A model generated the notes under the pieces. The model was not told the DNA's origin. It worked only from the letters and a program-made list of their open reading frames with translations, and made no database searches. A stretch of DNA of 64,000 bases from Marinomonas sp. MED121 (lineage in GTDB: Bacteria > Pseudomonadota > Gammaproteobacteria > Pseudomonadales > Marinomonadaceae), in the NCBI RefSeq assembly GCF_000153025.1, contig NZ_CH672429.1:3822-67821 (forward strand), read 5' to 3'. A program made the position numbers and the translations under genes. This document shows, piece after piece, positions 45,235 to 55,244 of this stretch. The first letter of the stretch is position 1, and the number at the start of each line of letters is the position of its first letter.

Positions 45235-47919
45235 CTATTCCACCTCTCCGATAAATTCGCCGTCGACCACCGACAAACGAATACGATTAACAGGCTCTCT
45301 GGCTGCAAGTCTATCCAGCAAAGCAAGAGAGATAGGTGGTAACATCTGACCTTCAATAATGGCCTCAAGCATACGCGCCCCATTTTCTGAGCGAGTTGCA
45401 CGGCGCATAATCTCGTGCACTAACTCATCTTCAATGATGACATCAGCCTGATAGCGCTCAACAAAAATAGACTCAAGCCCAGTAAGTTTGGCTCTGACTA
45501 TCTGCTCAATCACATCAGTTGCTAAAGGCAAATAAGGTACTACTTCCATACGCGCTAATAATGCGGGCTTAAAGAAGTCACATAATTCAGGATAAAGACG
45601 TTCTTCGATTTCTTGTGGCGCATCTGCATGATCAACAATGGTTTGATAACCCAGATTTGAGGTTAAGAAGAAAACCACGTTTTTACAGTCGATTACTCGC
45701 CCTTCCCCATCCGCTAACTCGCCTTTATCAAACGCCTGATAAAACAAGTTCAGCACTTCTGGATGCGCTTTTTCCACTTCATCAAGCAAGACAACAGAAT
45801 AAGGCATTTTGCGAATAGCCTCAGTTAACACACCTCCTTCACCGTAACCCACATAACCTGGAGGTGAGCCAATCAAGCGTGACACAGTGTGCTTCTCTTG
45901 AAACTCAGACATATTAATCGTGGTTAAAAACTGTTGGCCACCATATAGCTGATCAGCAAGTTGCACCACGGTTTCGGTTTTACCCACACCACTTGGTCCC
46001 ACCAACAAGAAAGCCCCTTTTGGTCTTCCAGAGCGGCGCAAATCAGCGCGAGCCGTCAATAGGTTTCTATGTACGCGGGCAATGGCAATGTCCTGACCTT
46101 TAATCGCTTTACCAAGAATCTCAGGAAGATGCGTAATTTTACTCAACTCATCTGTGTTCATTTGATTCACTGGCACACCTGTCCAGTCTGCGATTACTTG
46201 AGCGATTTGATCGGCGTCCACCTCTGGGTAAATCAACTTCTGCTCATGGGGGATAGCATCATATTCTTGGTAAAGATCTTCAAGTTTATCAAGTGCAACA
46301 ACCGCATTTTCATCCGTTTGCTCTTCAATCAACTCAGCAGCGATATCTAAGGCATTTGATTCAGCATCATCATTGTCATCTGACTCAAGCTGCTCCTCAA
46401 ACTCTGCTTCTGGCGCTAAAATACGTTGTCTTGCCACGACAATCCTTTCAACTAAAGCCCTTTGATCAAGCCATTGTTGATGAAGATTTTCATACTCAGC
46501 TTGATCTTCTTCTTCATTCGCCAACAAAAGCGCTAAACGGGCTTGATCAATCTCGCGACCCAATTTTAATTGACGATTTAGCATATCAATCTCAAGCTTT
46601 CTTTGAAGACTTTGGCTATCTAAAGCCGCTAAACGTCTTGGTGGCGCAGACAAGTTAATTGCAATACGCGCACAGGCGGTATCTAGCACATCAATGCTTT
46701 TATCAGGTAGTTGACGACCCGACACATAACGAGCTGATAATTCGGCCGACGCTTTTAGTGCAGCATCGGTAATCAAAACCCCATGGGCTTTTTCATAGAC
46801 ACCATGAAGACCACGCATAATATCGCAGGCTTGATCGACACTCGGCTCTTCTAATTTCACCAATTGAAAACGGCGAGTGAGAGCAGGGTCTTTTTCAAAG
46901 TATTTTTTGTATTCTTTCCAAGTTGTAGCAGCCACAGTACATAATTCACCACGAGCAAGTGCAGGCTTAAGTAAGTTAGCAGCATCCCCACCCCCCTCTT
47001 GGTTGCCGGCACCAATTAAGGTATGCGCTTCATCAATAAAGAGAATAATCGGTGTCGGTGAATCTTTGACTTCATCAATAATAGATTTAAGACGCTTCTC
47101 AAATTCTCCCTTTACTGAGGCACCCGCCTGTAATAGGCCTAAATCCAATGACAAAAGCGATACATCTTTTAATGTATCAGGCACCTTACCTTCAACGATT
47201 CGAAGAGCCAAACCTTCAACCACCGCACTTTTACCCACACCTGCGTCACCCACAACAATGGGGTTATTTTTACGACGACGGCAAAGAATATCTATCATCA
47301 GATTGATTTCTTCATCACGACAAAGCACAGGGTCGAGTTGGCCATTACGGGCACGCTCTGTAAAGTCAGAACAGAACTTAGCCAAAGAACTTGCATCCGT
47401 GTTTAAGGCTAGTTTTTTACCTTTTCCAGCATGGTCGTTTTGCACGGTTTCAGCAGAGCCTTGCAAAATCTGACTAAAGTTTTTACGCACTGTTTCACGG
47501 TTAATTGACTGAAATATTTCAATCAAAGAGAAAGGTAAGTATCTGTCTGGGCGCATAATGGCCGCCAAGAAAATAGCACCTGAACGAAGCTCTGTTTCAT
47601 TTAGTTCAGTCGACGACAGCAACCAAGCATCTTGTAACAATTCCACCAACAAAGGAGAAAACGCTGGATAGGTTGCATTACCGACTTCGGTGGTTATCGC
47701 ATCACCGGTTTTATGCTTTACCAACACATGGTCTAAGTTAGCGCTTTTCAACATCACCCTAATATCAGAGAAAGGGTTTTCTAAAATCGCAAACAGCAAG
47801 TGTTCAAACGTCACTTCAGGGTTTTGACGACTAATACAGGCAGACGCAGCCTGCTCCATCACAAGTTTCGTTTGGCTATTTAATTTACTAATTAGGTTGG
47901 ATAATTCAATCTGAATCAC
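45235..47919 (-). CDS. clpV: T6SS sheath-recycling AAA+ ATPase ClpV (TssH)
   Basis: An 894-residue double AAA+ unfoldase. It has an N-terminal Clp-N domain (about 10-150, which binds TssC), a first Walker [12 protein letters not shown] (about 223-233) with [12 protein letters not shown], and a middle coiled-coil region (about 410-540). The second Walker A is [11 protein letters not shown], followed by the [26 protein letters not shown] block. It disassembles the contracted TssBC sheath. A short acidic insert (DDNDDAE) lies in the middle domain. Gap to tssL is 12 bases. Confidence 0.96.
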   Translation of the reverse strand: MIQIELSNLISKLNSQTKLVMEQAASACISRQNPEVTFEHLLFAILENPFSDIRVMLKSANLDHVLVKHKTGDAITTEVGNATYPAFSPLLVELLQDAWLLSSTELNETELRSGAIFLAAIMRPDRYLPFSLIEIFQSINRETVRKNFSQILQGSAETVQNDHAGKGKKLALNTDASSLAKFCSDFTERARNGQLDPVLCRDEEINLMIDILCRRRKNNPIVVGDAGVGKSAVVEGLALRIVEGKVPDTLKDVSLLSLDLGLLQAGASVKGEFEKRLKSIIDEVKDSPTPIILFIDEAHTLIGAGNQEGGGDAANLLKPALARGELCTVAATTWKEYKKYFEKDPALTRRFQLVKLEEPSVDQACDIMRGLHGVYEKAHGVLITDAALKASAELSARYVSGRQLPDKSIDVLDTACARIAINLSAPPRRLAALDSQSLQRKLEIDMLNRQLKLGREIDQARLALLLANEEEDQAEYENLHQQWLDQRALVERIVVARQRILAPEAEFEEQLESDDNDDAESNALDIAAELIEEQTDENAVVALDKLEDLYQEYDAIPHEQKLIYPEVDADQIAQVIADWTGVPVNQMNTDELSKITHLPEILGKAIKGQDIAIARVHRNLLTARADLRRSGRPKGAFLLVGPSGVGKTETVVQLADQLYGGQQFLTTINMSEFQEKHTVSRLIGSPPGYVGYGEGGVLTEAIRKMPYSVVLLDEVEKAHPEVLNLFYQAFDKGELADGEGRVIDCKNVVFFLTSNLGYQTIVDHADAPQEIEERLYPELCDFFKPALLARMEVVPYLPLATDVIEQIVRAKLTGLESIFVERYQADVIIEDELVHEIMRRATRSENGARMLEAIIEGQMLPPISLALLDRLAAREPVNRIRLSVVDGEFIGEVE

Positions 47920-47931
47920 AGGGACATCCTT

Positions 47932-48711
47932 TTACTGCAATATCTGGTTAAGTTGTTCTAAAACGTCGGTCGATTTATTGTGCAAGTTGATATAAAAACC
48001 TGCGAATAAGAGGCTCCAGCCTCCAATAAATCCTGCAAACACAGTCCATACTGGCATTTGTCTTGATAAACGGTATTTGGTTGCTACCACATGATCTTCC
48101 GCATGGGTCATCAGCTCTTGCGGCTCTTTTTCATCCAGTTTTTGTAAAATGGCAAATAGGTTAGCAAGAATCCTTTCGTACTCTTCAAGACCATTATTAA
48201 TCACGCGATAACGGCCCTTAAAACCTAAACACAAACACAAGTAGATAAATTCAAGCTGTTGCTTATAACGTCCTGGGTCACTCTCTAAGCGAGATAATAT
48301 GGTGAAGAACTTCTCTCCCCCCCAGGTTTCATTATGAAAACGAGTCAATAAAGAATGCTCAGCCCAAACACTGTCAGCGCCCCAGTTGGTGTTCATTACC
48401 GCTTCATCAATAAAGCAGCAAAGCACATAGCGATAAGCCAGAATAACCGCATGCTCATAACCCGCTTCAGTCAGTTCCACTTCAATGGACTTTACTTCTT
48501 CAACGGCTTGATCATAAATGCTGTCCACATTGTCACATTGAGAAAGGCGTCTGACTCTCAGCGCCATCCCCATAAGCGGTGTTGCAGCATCAATCAGCTG
48601 ATTAATATTTGAACCACGTAATTTAAACCAATAGTCCTGATCTCCATCGATGTTTTTTACTTCATCGAATAACAGGTTGTCATAGTTTTTTTCGGTATCT
48701 TGATCCATCAC
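47932..48711 (-). CDS. tssL: T6SS membrane complex protein TssL (DotU/IcmH, VasF)
   Basis: A 259-residue inner-membrane protein with a DotU domain (about 30-200: NINQLIDAATPLMGMALRVR...AYRYVLCCFIDEAVMNTNWGADSVWAEHSLL...GGEKFF...FIYLCLCLGFKGRYRV) and one C-terminal transmembrane helix (about 222-245). It has no peptidoglycan-binding extension. A GTG at 48711 has AAGGAG 7 bases upstream, the best spacing, and directly follows the tssK stop; the ATG at 48708 is the alternative. Confidence 0.94.
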   Translation of the reverse strand: MMDQDTEKNYDNLLFDEVKNIDGDQDYWFKLRGSNINQLIDAATPLMGMALRVRRLSQCDNVDSIYDQAVEEVKSIEVELTEAGYEHAVILAYRYVLCCFIDEAVMNTNWGADSVWAEHSLLTRFHNETWGGEKFFTILSRLESDPGRYKQQLEFIYLCLCLGFKGRYRVINNGLEEYERILANLFAILQKLDEKEPQELMTHAEDHVVATKYRLSRQMPVWTVFAGFIGGWSLLFAGFYINLHNKSTDVLEQLNQILQ

Positions 48712-50049
48712 CTATTTACTCCTTACTGCCCAGAACTGAATGTCGATATCTGGGAATTCACCCGCAATATGTAGCGCAAAACCACTTGAGTTTTGCAACA
48801 TGCTCCAAGCCTGGCTGGTCTTATCTAATTGATAGTAGGTATAGCCTGCGTGGTAAGGTAATTGCCTTGGTGCAACGGGCAGCGGCGTCACTGGAATACC
48901 AGGAAGTTGTAACGAAATCAGATCACGAATCTTCTCAACCGAAGCCACTTTGGTTTGCTGAATAAAGAGCTTACGCAATTCATCCAACGGCATTCTGGCT
49001 TTGACGGCGATAATAAAGTCAGCATCTTCCACCAATTCAGGGTCTTGAACGGGCGCCACCATAAGACCAAATTTGCGTTTTTGTAGCTGCAAAGAAACGG
49101 CTCTTGGTTCAAGCACTATGCTCAATGACTGTCTAAGAGATGACATCACAGAGTTAAACGCAGACACAGGCATATCATGGTTATAGCTTTCAAACTCAGG
49201 CGGCAAACGACTCTCATCGGTAAAAGAAGCAAGCTCACCACATAGAGAGGTTAAGCTTTCATATAAGCGCTCAGGGTGAAGGCTTCTTAAAAATGATAGG
49301 TGTTGAAGTTGTGGCTGCATGCGGTTAAGGGCTTGTAGCAACATAAAATCGGAGACATCAGCCACACCACCTTGGCCTGGCGCGCCGATTCTTAACGCGA
49401 TATTTTTCGCCCTTTCACGCATCATGCCTGACATTTCGCTAATAAAGCGATGCAATATAGGCACTGCCGTCACATTTAAATGACAAGGGATAAAGTTAGT
49501 GTCCAACATAACACTGCCGTCAGGTCTTTTTTCTAAGATTCTTGCAATGGCAATAGAGGCGTAAGCACTGCGATCTTCTTTCTCTAACATCAAACGGATT
49601 TTGACAGGACTCACATCAATTGAGGTCATATCCCCTTGCACCGTATGTATGTCTCGCACTTCTTCTTTAGCCGCTTGAAAACGCCCTGCACCTGTACTTT
49701 CAGGCCAAGTAATTTCGGTAATGGAATCACTGCGTAATGGAATCGCAAGATAAACCACTTGCCCCGCCATAGAACCATCTGCAATTTCTAACGCATCTGG
49801 CAATACATCTTCTTGCGGAATCCTAAAGATAGTGCCATCTGGCATAACCCCAACAGCACGCTCAATTGCAATTCTGCCAAAGCTTAAATATTCAGGGTTT
49901 AATGCAATATCTGTCACACCATAAAGGTAGCGACTCATAGAACCGACACGCTCGTCTACCATGTATTCGATATAGCGTAATTGTTGCTGAAAGTGTTGCG
50001 GCTTAATAAACAGCCCCTCATTCCACACCACTCTATTTCTGGAAGACAT
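48712..50049 (-). CDS. tssK: T6SS baseplate protein TssK (VasE)
   Basis: A 445-residue protein of the TssK family. It begins with the typical VVWNEGLFIKPQHFQQQLRYIEYM, and has GRIAIERAVGVMPDGTIFRIP, the central SFLRSLHPERLYESL and the C-terminal ISLQLPGIPVTPLPVAPRQLPYHAGYTYYQLD. TssK trimers link the baseplate wedge (TssEFG) to the membrane complex. Gap to tssJ is 2 bases. Confidence 0.95.
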   Translation of the reverse strand: MSSRNRVVWNEGLFIKPQHFQQQLRYIEYMVDERVGSMSRYLYGVTDIALNPEYLSFGRIAIERAVGVMPDGTIFRIPQEDVLPDALEIADGSMAGQVVYLAIPLRSDSITEITWPESTGAGRFQAAKEEVRDIHTVQGDMTSIDVSPVKIRLMLEKEDRSAYASIAIARILEKRPDGSVMLDTNFIPCHLNVTAVPILHRFISEMSGMMRERAKNIALRIGAPGQGGVADVSDFMLLQALNRMQPQLQHLSFLRSLHPERLYESLTSLCGELASFTDESRLPPEFESYNHDMPVSAFNSVMSSLRQSLSIVLEPRAVSLQLQKRKFGLMVAPVQDPELVEDADFIIAVKARMPLDELRKLFIQQTKVASVEKIRDLISLQLPGIPVTPLPVAPRQLPYHAGYTYYQLDKTSQAWSMLQNSSGFALHIAGEFPDIDIQFWAVRSK

Positions 50050-50051
50050 CT

Positions 50052-50534
50052 TTATTCCACCTTTTCCAAAATCACTTCATTTTCCTTAAAAAGTGTCAGT
50101 AGATGATAATCTCTACCTAACGGCTTAACCTTCACAACCTTCTTCCATTGACTTGTGTCGGGGTCGGAATAACTCACCATAACCCCGATATAATTAGTGT
50201 CTTCATCAATTTCGATGGATTCAATAAACTTGAACTGACTCGGCAAAAGCACATAGTCATAGTTATCGATATAATTGCTACTTAATGCGGCTTTAAAATC
50301 TTCAATAAGCTGTTCGTAATCCGCTGACATGAACATAGAATCGTCTTCCAGCTCAAATACAGTAAACTCAATTGGTGTCGCTTCCCCACTTGAATTTGGG
50401 TTAACTTTTTCATCAGCTAACATACTGATGGTGACACGTGTCGGCTCCTGCGTCGGATCATATTCTGTTGGACTCGATGAACAGCCCGCTAAAAAAACCA
50501 GCATGAGAAAGATCCATACTAGGCGAATATTCAC
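50052..50534 (-). CDS. tssJ: T6SS outer-membrane lipoprotein TssJ (VasD)
   Basis: A 160-residue lipoprotein with signal MNIRLVWIFLMLVFLAGC (lipobox LAGC, Cys18) followed by Ser-Ser-Ser, compatible with outer-membrane targeting. The beta-sandwich segment shows VTISMLADEKVNPNSSGEATPIEFTVFELED, typical of TssJ (N...G.P.P..v.vyqL). It anchors TssM to the outer membrane. It is 2 bases from both neighbours. Confidence 0.92.
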   Translation of the reverse strand: MNIRLVWIFLMLVFLAGCSSSPTEYDPTQEPTRVTISMLADEKVNPNSSGEATPIEFTVFELEDDSMFMSADYEQLIEDFKAALSSNYIDNYDYVLLPSQFKFIESIEIDEDTNYIGVMVSYSDPDTSQWKKVVKVKPLGRDYHLLTLFKENEVILEKVE

Positions 50535-50536
50535 GG

Positions 50537-52054
50537 TTAGTTCTCCCTTTGAATATCACGCAATTTTTTGTCATAAAACTGATCAAAAATTTCCCAGAAT
50601 AGTTTTTCAAAGCCTTGCTGACGATTTGAAGAAAGCTCTTTGAAATAGCTTTCATACATGCCCCAAGCCCACTCTTCTTGGGATTCATTCACAAATTGTC
50701 CGGGACGGCGGTAACTCATGAAGCGACGCATTAAAGTCTCAGGTGAAAACGCATTAAGCACATGAGTCAAGGCTTCAGAAATGGCATTTTCGACTGCTGC
50801 ATTATGGTGTTGTACCAGACGAAGACTTTCATCAATGGCAGCAGGTGCCGATAGATGAACCGGGCTACGGTTAGAATCAAACATGGTTAATACGGTTTGC
50901 TCGTAGGTCATGCCTAAACGTAAAGGGTTATCTTCAATAGGTTGAAGGTTTTTATTCATGCCACCATAACGGCTCGTTTCAACTTGCTTATGGATATCCA
51001 GTACACCAGCAATAGCAGCCTTTAAAGAGGCTCCCATTTCTTCTGATAAAAGCTGTAAATCAGCCGCATTATCGTTATTGGCAGCATTTACCCCAAGCCC
51101 CCTAAAAATAGGCCCAGTTAGCAGGTGATTTCCTTCACCTTCTGGCGCTTCTTGGCTGAAGTCCATACCCATTTCTTTTTCCAATAAATCTAATACTTCT
51201 TCGTCCATCTGACTTTCCTTAGTGGCTAAATTCCAATTGTTATGCGTTTTTTTGGTTAGAGTAGAAATTGTTTTTTTCGAGTTTTGTTTAAAGCTCTCTG
51301 CTTTAGATTTTGCTTTAGAGAACAATCCTTTACTCTCTTCTTTTTCAATAGTGTTGCTTAAGCTAAGCGGTTTTTTTTGCGAACTTGTTTGCAATGCAAT
51401 GGCCGAATCAGAATCCCTTTCAGAATCCGCTTGCACCAATAATTCAGGCCCTTTCCAAACCTGATCTTGAGCCAATAAATATTCTGTCAGTGCCTCTTTG
51501 TCTAACTCTTCTTGATCAGGCTCTGGCTCATTAATAAGATCCTCTTCAACCACATGCTCTTCAAGCTCATCAAGCGCCAGCAAAGGGTCATAAGCAATAT
51601 GGGGTTGAGAGTGTGCTTGTGCTTGATCTTGAACCAAGTCAAAACGATTCAAATTCAGCTCATCTTCATCAACACTGAATAGTCGATCTATGGTTTGTGG
51701 CCCTTGCGACATTTCGTCTGCACTCAACTCAAACGACACCCTGATTTTATAAGGGCCGATATTCAGCACATCTTTTTCGTTTAGGCGAGCCAGCGTTTTA
51801 CGCCCCACTGCCATTAAAGAACCATTGATGTAAGTCGCATTACTCACATCAGACAAACAGAAAAAACCGTCCACATACACAATTCGACAATGGCTTTCTC
51901 TCACGTCACCAGCACCGTCTTTCAAACACCAATCATCTGTTAACCCTGAACCAATAAAACCACCGCTTACAGTAAACACATTGGATGCAGATAGTCCTGC
52001 CTCCAAAATTTGAGGGTTTGTAACAACAAATGAAATTACGCCTTGATCTGACAT
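50537..52054 (-). CDS. T6SS FHA-domain protein (TagH/VasC)
   Basis: A 505-residue protein. An FHA domain at about 25-110 shows the phosphothreonine-binding pattern (GLTDDWCLKD, SHCRIVYVDGFFCLSD, SNATYING, LNEKDVLNIG). A long acidic, low-complexity linker (about 130-290) and a C-terminal T6SS TagH domain follow (LGMTYEQTVLTMFDSNRSPVHLSA...ALTHVLNAFSPE...SYFKELSSNRQQGFEKLFWEIFDQFYDKKL). FHA proteins can link T6SS firing to threonine phosphorylation. No PpkA kinase or PppA phosphatase is in this locus, as in V. cholerae, so regulation is more likely by protein contact. Confidence 0.9.
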   Translation of the reverse strand: MSDQGVISFVVTNPQILEAGLSASNVFTVSGGFIGSGLTDDWCLKDGAGDVRESHCRIVYVDGFFCLSDVSNATYINGSLMAVGRKTLARLNEKDVLNIGPYKIRVSFELSADEMSQGPQTIDRLFSVDEDELNLNRFDLVQDQAQAHSQPHIAYDPLLALDELEEHVVEEDLINEPEPDQEELDKEALTEYLLAQDQVWKGPELLVQADSERDSDSAIALQTSSQKKPLSLSNTIEKEESKGLFSKAKSKAESFKQNSKKTISTLTKKTHNNWNLATKESQMDEEVLDLLEKEMGMDFSQEAPEGEGNHLLTGPIFRGLGVNAANNDNAADLQLLSEEMGASLKAAIAGVLDIHKQVETSRYGGMNKNLQPIEDNPLRLGMTYEQTVLTMFDSNRSPVHLSAPAAIDESLRLVQHHNAAVENAISEALTHVLNAFSPETLMRRFMSYRRPGQFVNESQEEWAWGMYESYFKELSSNRQQGFEKLFWEIFDQFYDKKLRDIQREN

Positions 52055-52063
52055 CTTGCCTGC

Positions 52064-53023
52064 CTAGCCTCTTATTTGTATCCGTACTTTTCGGTTTTGG
52101 TTATTGCTGCCCATGAAAGAAGTCCAACCTAAGGAGAAGCCATCTTTCCCACCTAAACTCAGTGCAGATGCTTCTACATGCTTAAGTTCAAGGTCTAAAT
52201 CAAATGCCATCTGCTCTCGTAAAATAAACTCAATCAAGCGACAAAAAGGTTGATATTCTTTACCCGAAGGCAAAAAGTCTGCGAACCGTTCTTGGGTCAG
52301 GCCTTTTACACAAATCACAAACTTACCCGTACAATCTTTAACTTCATCACCAATAATGGTGTCTTCCCCTAAGCTGCCATTTGCAACCCCAAGGCACATG
52401 GCTTGCTCTACTGGAATGCGAACTTTTCTCACCACCCACTGTTCAATCGAAACATCTTCTAAATCAAAGCAGTGTGCCACTATCCCAGATACCACTTGAG
52501 GAGATCGGCTTCGCCCAGCCAACATGCCAGCGTAAGACAGCATCTTGCACCAGTTAATCGGCGTTTCACCCCGTAGGTTTTTGTCCGCAAGCCCCACCAA
52601 AGCAAATAACTGAGCCGAAAAAACATCACTGGCATCTTCTTTAAAACGCACGTAATAGCGGTATTTTCGCCATACGCGATACACCAAAGAAATCAGCCTA
52701 TGATTAAAAAAATCTAAAAAGGGTCGTCTCACCCCTCCCTCTTCCTCTGACGCAATTTGCTCCAGAAAAAAACCAGGCAAGGGTGACTGAGAGCCAGATA
52801 ACCCCATAAAGGTTGTTTCTAGCTGTAACTGACCGCTCTGATCAGCTAATAGTCCAGTCACATCACTGGCGGGAAACCCCATACTAGGGTTGGCCGTAAA
52901 TAACATACGACAAGCCACTTCCCATTCTTCACTTTCCGGGTCTTCTTCTAGTAGCCTGTGTAACAACTCAACCAACTGATAGAAGTTATAAGTCTCTACA
53001 TTTTTAGGTAAAGTATCTTCCAT
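52064..53023 (-). CDS. tssG: T6SS baseplate protein TssG (VasB)
   Basis: A 319-residue protein with TssG blocks: YNFYQLVELLHRLL near the start, FTANPSMGFPASDV, MGLSGSQSPLPGFFLEQI, FLDFFNHRLISLVYRVWRKYRYYV, and LGEDTIIGDEVKDCTGKFVI. TssG forms the baseplate wedge with TssE and TssF. It follows tssF after 11 bases. Confidence 0.94.
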   Translation of the reverse strand: MEDTLPKNVETYNFYQLVELLHRLLEEDPESEEWEVACRMLFTANPSMGFPASDVTGLLADQSGQLQLETTFMGLSGSQSPLPGFFLEQIASEEEGGVRRPFLDFFNHRLISLVYRVWRKYRYYVRFKEDASDVFSAQLFALVGLADKNLRGETPINWCKMLSYAGMLAGRSRSPQVVSGIVAHCFDLEDVSIEQWVVRKVRIPVEQAMCLGVANGSLGEDTIIGDEVKDCTGKFVICVKGLTQERFADFLPSGKEYQPFCRLIEFILREQMAFDLDLELKHVEASALSLGGKDGFSLGWTSFMGSNNQNRKVRIQIRG

Positions 53024-53034
53024 AAAACAATCAC

Positions 53035-54801
53035 CTAAATTAATGGCTGCACACCAATTTTTGCGCCCCAGGTATAACGTTCGTTATTCACTGAATTAAT
53101 CACAACAAGCTCATGAAAAGAGTTAATACTGGCGTACAAGGTAAAAAAGCGGCTCAACACAGTACCAAATAAATATAAGTCTCCCTCTGAACCAAAAGCA
53201 GATTGATCCAGGGTGATCTCAGACTGCAGCCCTCGTACAGGTAGGCCTCTCATAATTTTCTCAATGGGCTTAGAAGTAATTTTGCTTATTCCTTGCAAGC
53301 GTTGCTGAGCAACAATTTCGGCCTGTCGATCTACCAAGGCTCTAAAGTCATAAGCACGCAATACAGCACTCAATGCATCTTTAGAAAGCAGCGATAAATA
53401 GTTAAGTGATAAATTAGAAATTAAGGTCCATAACAAACTGCCATCTAAAACAGGACGAAGCGCCTGTGTTGGCTCAGTAATGTTTTCAAATTTAGCAAAG
53501 GTTGGAGAACTGCTCGTAGGCACACAGATATCGCCACGACCCAACTCCATTGGCAACTGTCGATTACTACAGGTAATCGCTAGGGACACCGCTTCGCTAA
53601 TTCCCACCGCAGCGGTCTCATCACTTCTGACAAAAGAAATAAAGTGGTCAAAACCATCACTACGAATACTGTCTTTTACACGGACACGATAATAAAGCGC
53701 CTTTCTATGACGAGTACGCTCTATCTCATGTTGAAAACTTTCAAATGGGGTATAAAGCCTTGGTCTTCCTCGTTCCCGACCATTTTGGGTATCCTGCCAG
53801 CCTTCCACTTTATCAACGCTAAAAATTTCATAGTTAGCGGGATAACGACTTGAAGGCGTAATGCGATATTCACTGCTTTTACCGTTTAAATCGATGGGAT
53901 CTGCATCATGTTCAAACAAATTAATAGCAGGTGTACAGTAAAGCTGAAAACACTCTTCCCTTACCCTAACATCCGCTGGAATCATCTTAGAAAAGCGGAA
54001 CTGAATGGTAAGATCCCCTGTCATATCTGGGGTAATAAAACGACCGATTGCCTTAAGGTCAAAAAACAAAAACGCCTCTTGAAAGCTCAAGTACTCTTGC
54101 AGAATACGGTAACCTTCATAAACATTTTTAGGGTAACTTAACAGAGCATCTTCACTATCAAAGCCGGCTAATTGAAAGCAGCTTTTAGGCAGAGAAATAA
54201 CCTTGCCATTACTAACAATGTCTATCCCTGTTAAATAATGGCTAAGCCATAGATAAAGCATTTGAGCACTGTAAGATTGACCACCAATATAAAAACGTAA
54301 ATCAGACAAGTTAATGTCGATCAAACGCTGATCACCCAGAACATTCAGGTTCAAGTTAATCTCGGATGAATCTCGAAAGTTAGTGGTTTCAACAGACTGG
54401 CACTCAAGTGGATAAACATCCAGATCACGACAAGTACGAAACTGACAAACGGTATCCAATACAGGCTTACTGTCTAGATAAGTCCCTTTTTTTACCTTCT
54501 GACCAGAGCTGATCGACTTTTCCGCTGGGAAAAATTTCACAATCGTCATACTTGGCACAGGCCTTAAATAATTAGGCCACAACATACCGATAATAGAATG
54601 TGTTAGCTCAGGGAACTCATCTTCAACTTTGGCACGTAAACGCCCTGTTAAAAATGCAAACCCTTCTAATAATCGCTCAACATCTGGATCCGTTGCTCCG
54701 CCATTTAAAAAGCGTGATAACTGAGGATGTACCTGCGTAAACTCTGCGCCTTGCTCTTTTAAAAAGGCAAGTTCTTCCCTGAAATATTTATCCTGCGACA
54801 C
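53035..54801 (-). CDS. tssF: T6SS baseplate protein TssF (VasA)
   Basis: A 588-residue protein. It starts YFREELAFLKEQGAEFTQVHPQLSRFL and DPDVERLLEGFAFLTGRLRAKVEDEFPELTHSIIGMLWPNYLRPVPSM, the strongest TssF signature. It ends SAFGSEGDLYLFGTVLSRFFTLYASINSFHEL. It is a wedge component present in two copies per TssG. The gap to tssE is 2 bases. Confidence 0.96.
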   Translation of the reverse strand: MSQDKYFREELAFLKEQGAEFTQVHPQLSRFLNGGATDPDVERLLEGFAFLTGRLRAKVEDEFPELTHSIIGMLWPNYLRPVPSMTIVKFFPAEKSISSGQKVKKGTYLDSKPVLDTVCQFRTCRDLDVYPLECQSVETTNFRDSSEINLNLNVLGDQRLIDINLSDLRFYIGGQSYSAQMLYLWLSHYLTGIDIVSNGKVISLPKSCFQLAGFDSEDALLSYPKNVYEGYRILQEYLSFQEAFLFFDLKAIGRFITPDMTGDLTIQFRFSKMIPADVRVREECFQLYCTPAINLFEHDADPIDLNGKSSEYRITPSSRYPANYEIFSVDKVEGWQDTQNGRERGRPRLYTPFESFQHEIERTRHRKALYYRVRVKDSIRSDGFDHFISFVRSDETAAVGISEAVSLAITCSNRQLPMELGRGDICVPTSSSPTFAKFENITEPTQALRPVLDGSLLWTLISNLSLNYLSLLSKDALSAVLRAYDFRALVDRQAEIVAQQRLQGISKITSKPIEKIMRGLPVRGLQSEITLDQSAFGSEGDLYLFGTVLSRFFTLYASINSFHELVVINSVNNERYTWGAKIGVQPLI

Positions 54802-54803
54802 AA

Positions 54804-55241
54804 CTAAAATACTCTGTATTTTCTACTATTATCCAGCAACAACTGAATCTGAACGCTTTCATGTAAAGCTTTACTACTTATCTTCGCCTCGATCTGAAAC
54901 CTTAAGTTCAAAGGACTATTAAGGTCAGATACAACACGAATTTCCATACAGCTTAAGCGCGGCTCATATTTTTCAAGACAGTGGCGTATGGCAAACTTAA
55001 TCTGTACAGCAAGATCATTGCTGCCTAAGGTTGCATCGTTAAAATCTATTAACCCCAGACCAGGTGCGCTTTGGGCCTCACCTAATCGGGTATTTAATAA
55101 ATTACTTACGTTGCGCTTAATCGATTCAAGTACATCACTAGGGTCTGGCCCTTGGGTTACAGACCTTAGTGATGCGCCAACTTCTAAACGTTCAAAAAAG
55201 CTGACGCCATACGCACTTTCTTCAAGTGCGACATACGACAT
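54804..55241 (-). CDS. tssE: T6SS baseplate protein TssE (gp25-like)
   Basis: A 145-residue protein of the phage gp25-like family: FFERLEVGASL, the block SIKRNVSNLLNTRLGEAQSAPGLGLIDF, and the conserved acidic motif KYEPRLSCMEIRV. It starts sheath assembly at the baseplate. It is 3 bases after tssC. Confidence 0.93.
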   Translation of the reverse strand: MSYVALEESAYGVSFFERLEVGASLRSVTQGPDPSDVLESIKRNVSNLLNTRLGEAQSAPGLGLIDFNDATLGSNDLAVQIKFAIRHCLEKYEPRLSCMEIRVVSDLNSPLNLRFQIEAKISSKALHESVQIQLLLDNSRKYRVF

Positions 55242-55244
55242 AGA

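Noticed and set aside
45231-45401. Upstream extension of vasH into clpV
   Set aside because: The extra 57 residues are not family-like, while ATG 45230 has GGTGG upstream and directly follows clpV.
46877-47473. Plus-strand frame of 198 codons opposite clpV
   Set aside because: It is a shadow of the strongly conserved clpV coding sequence, with no ribosome site or recognisable domain.
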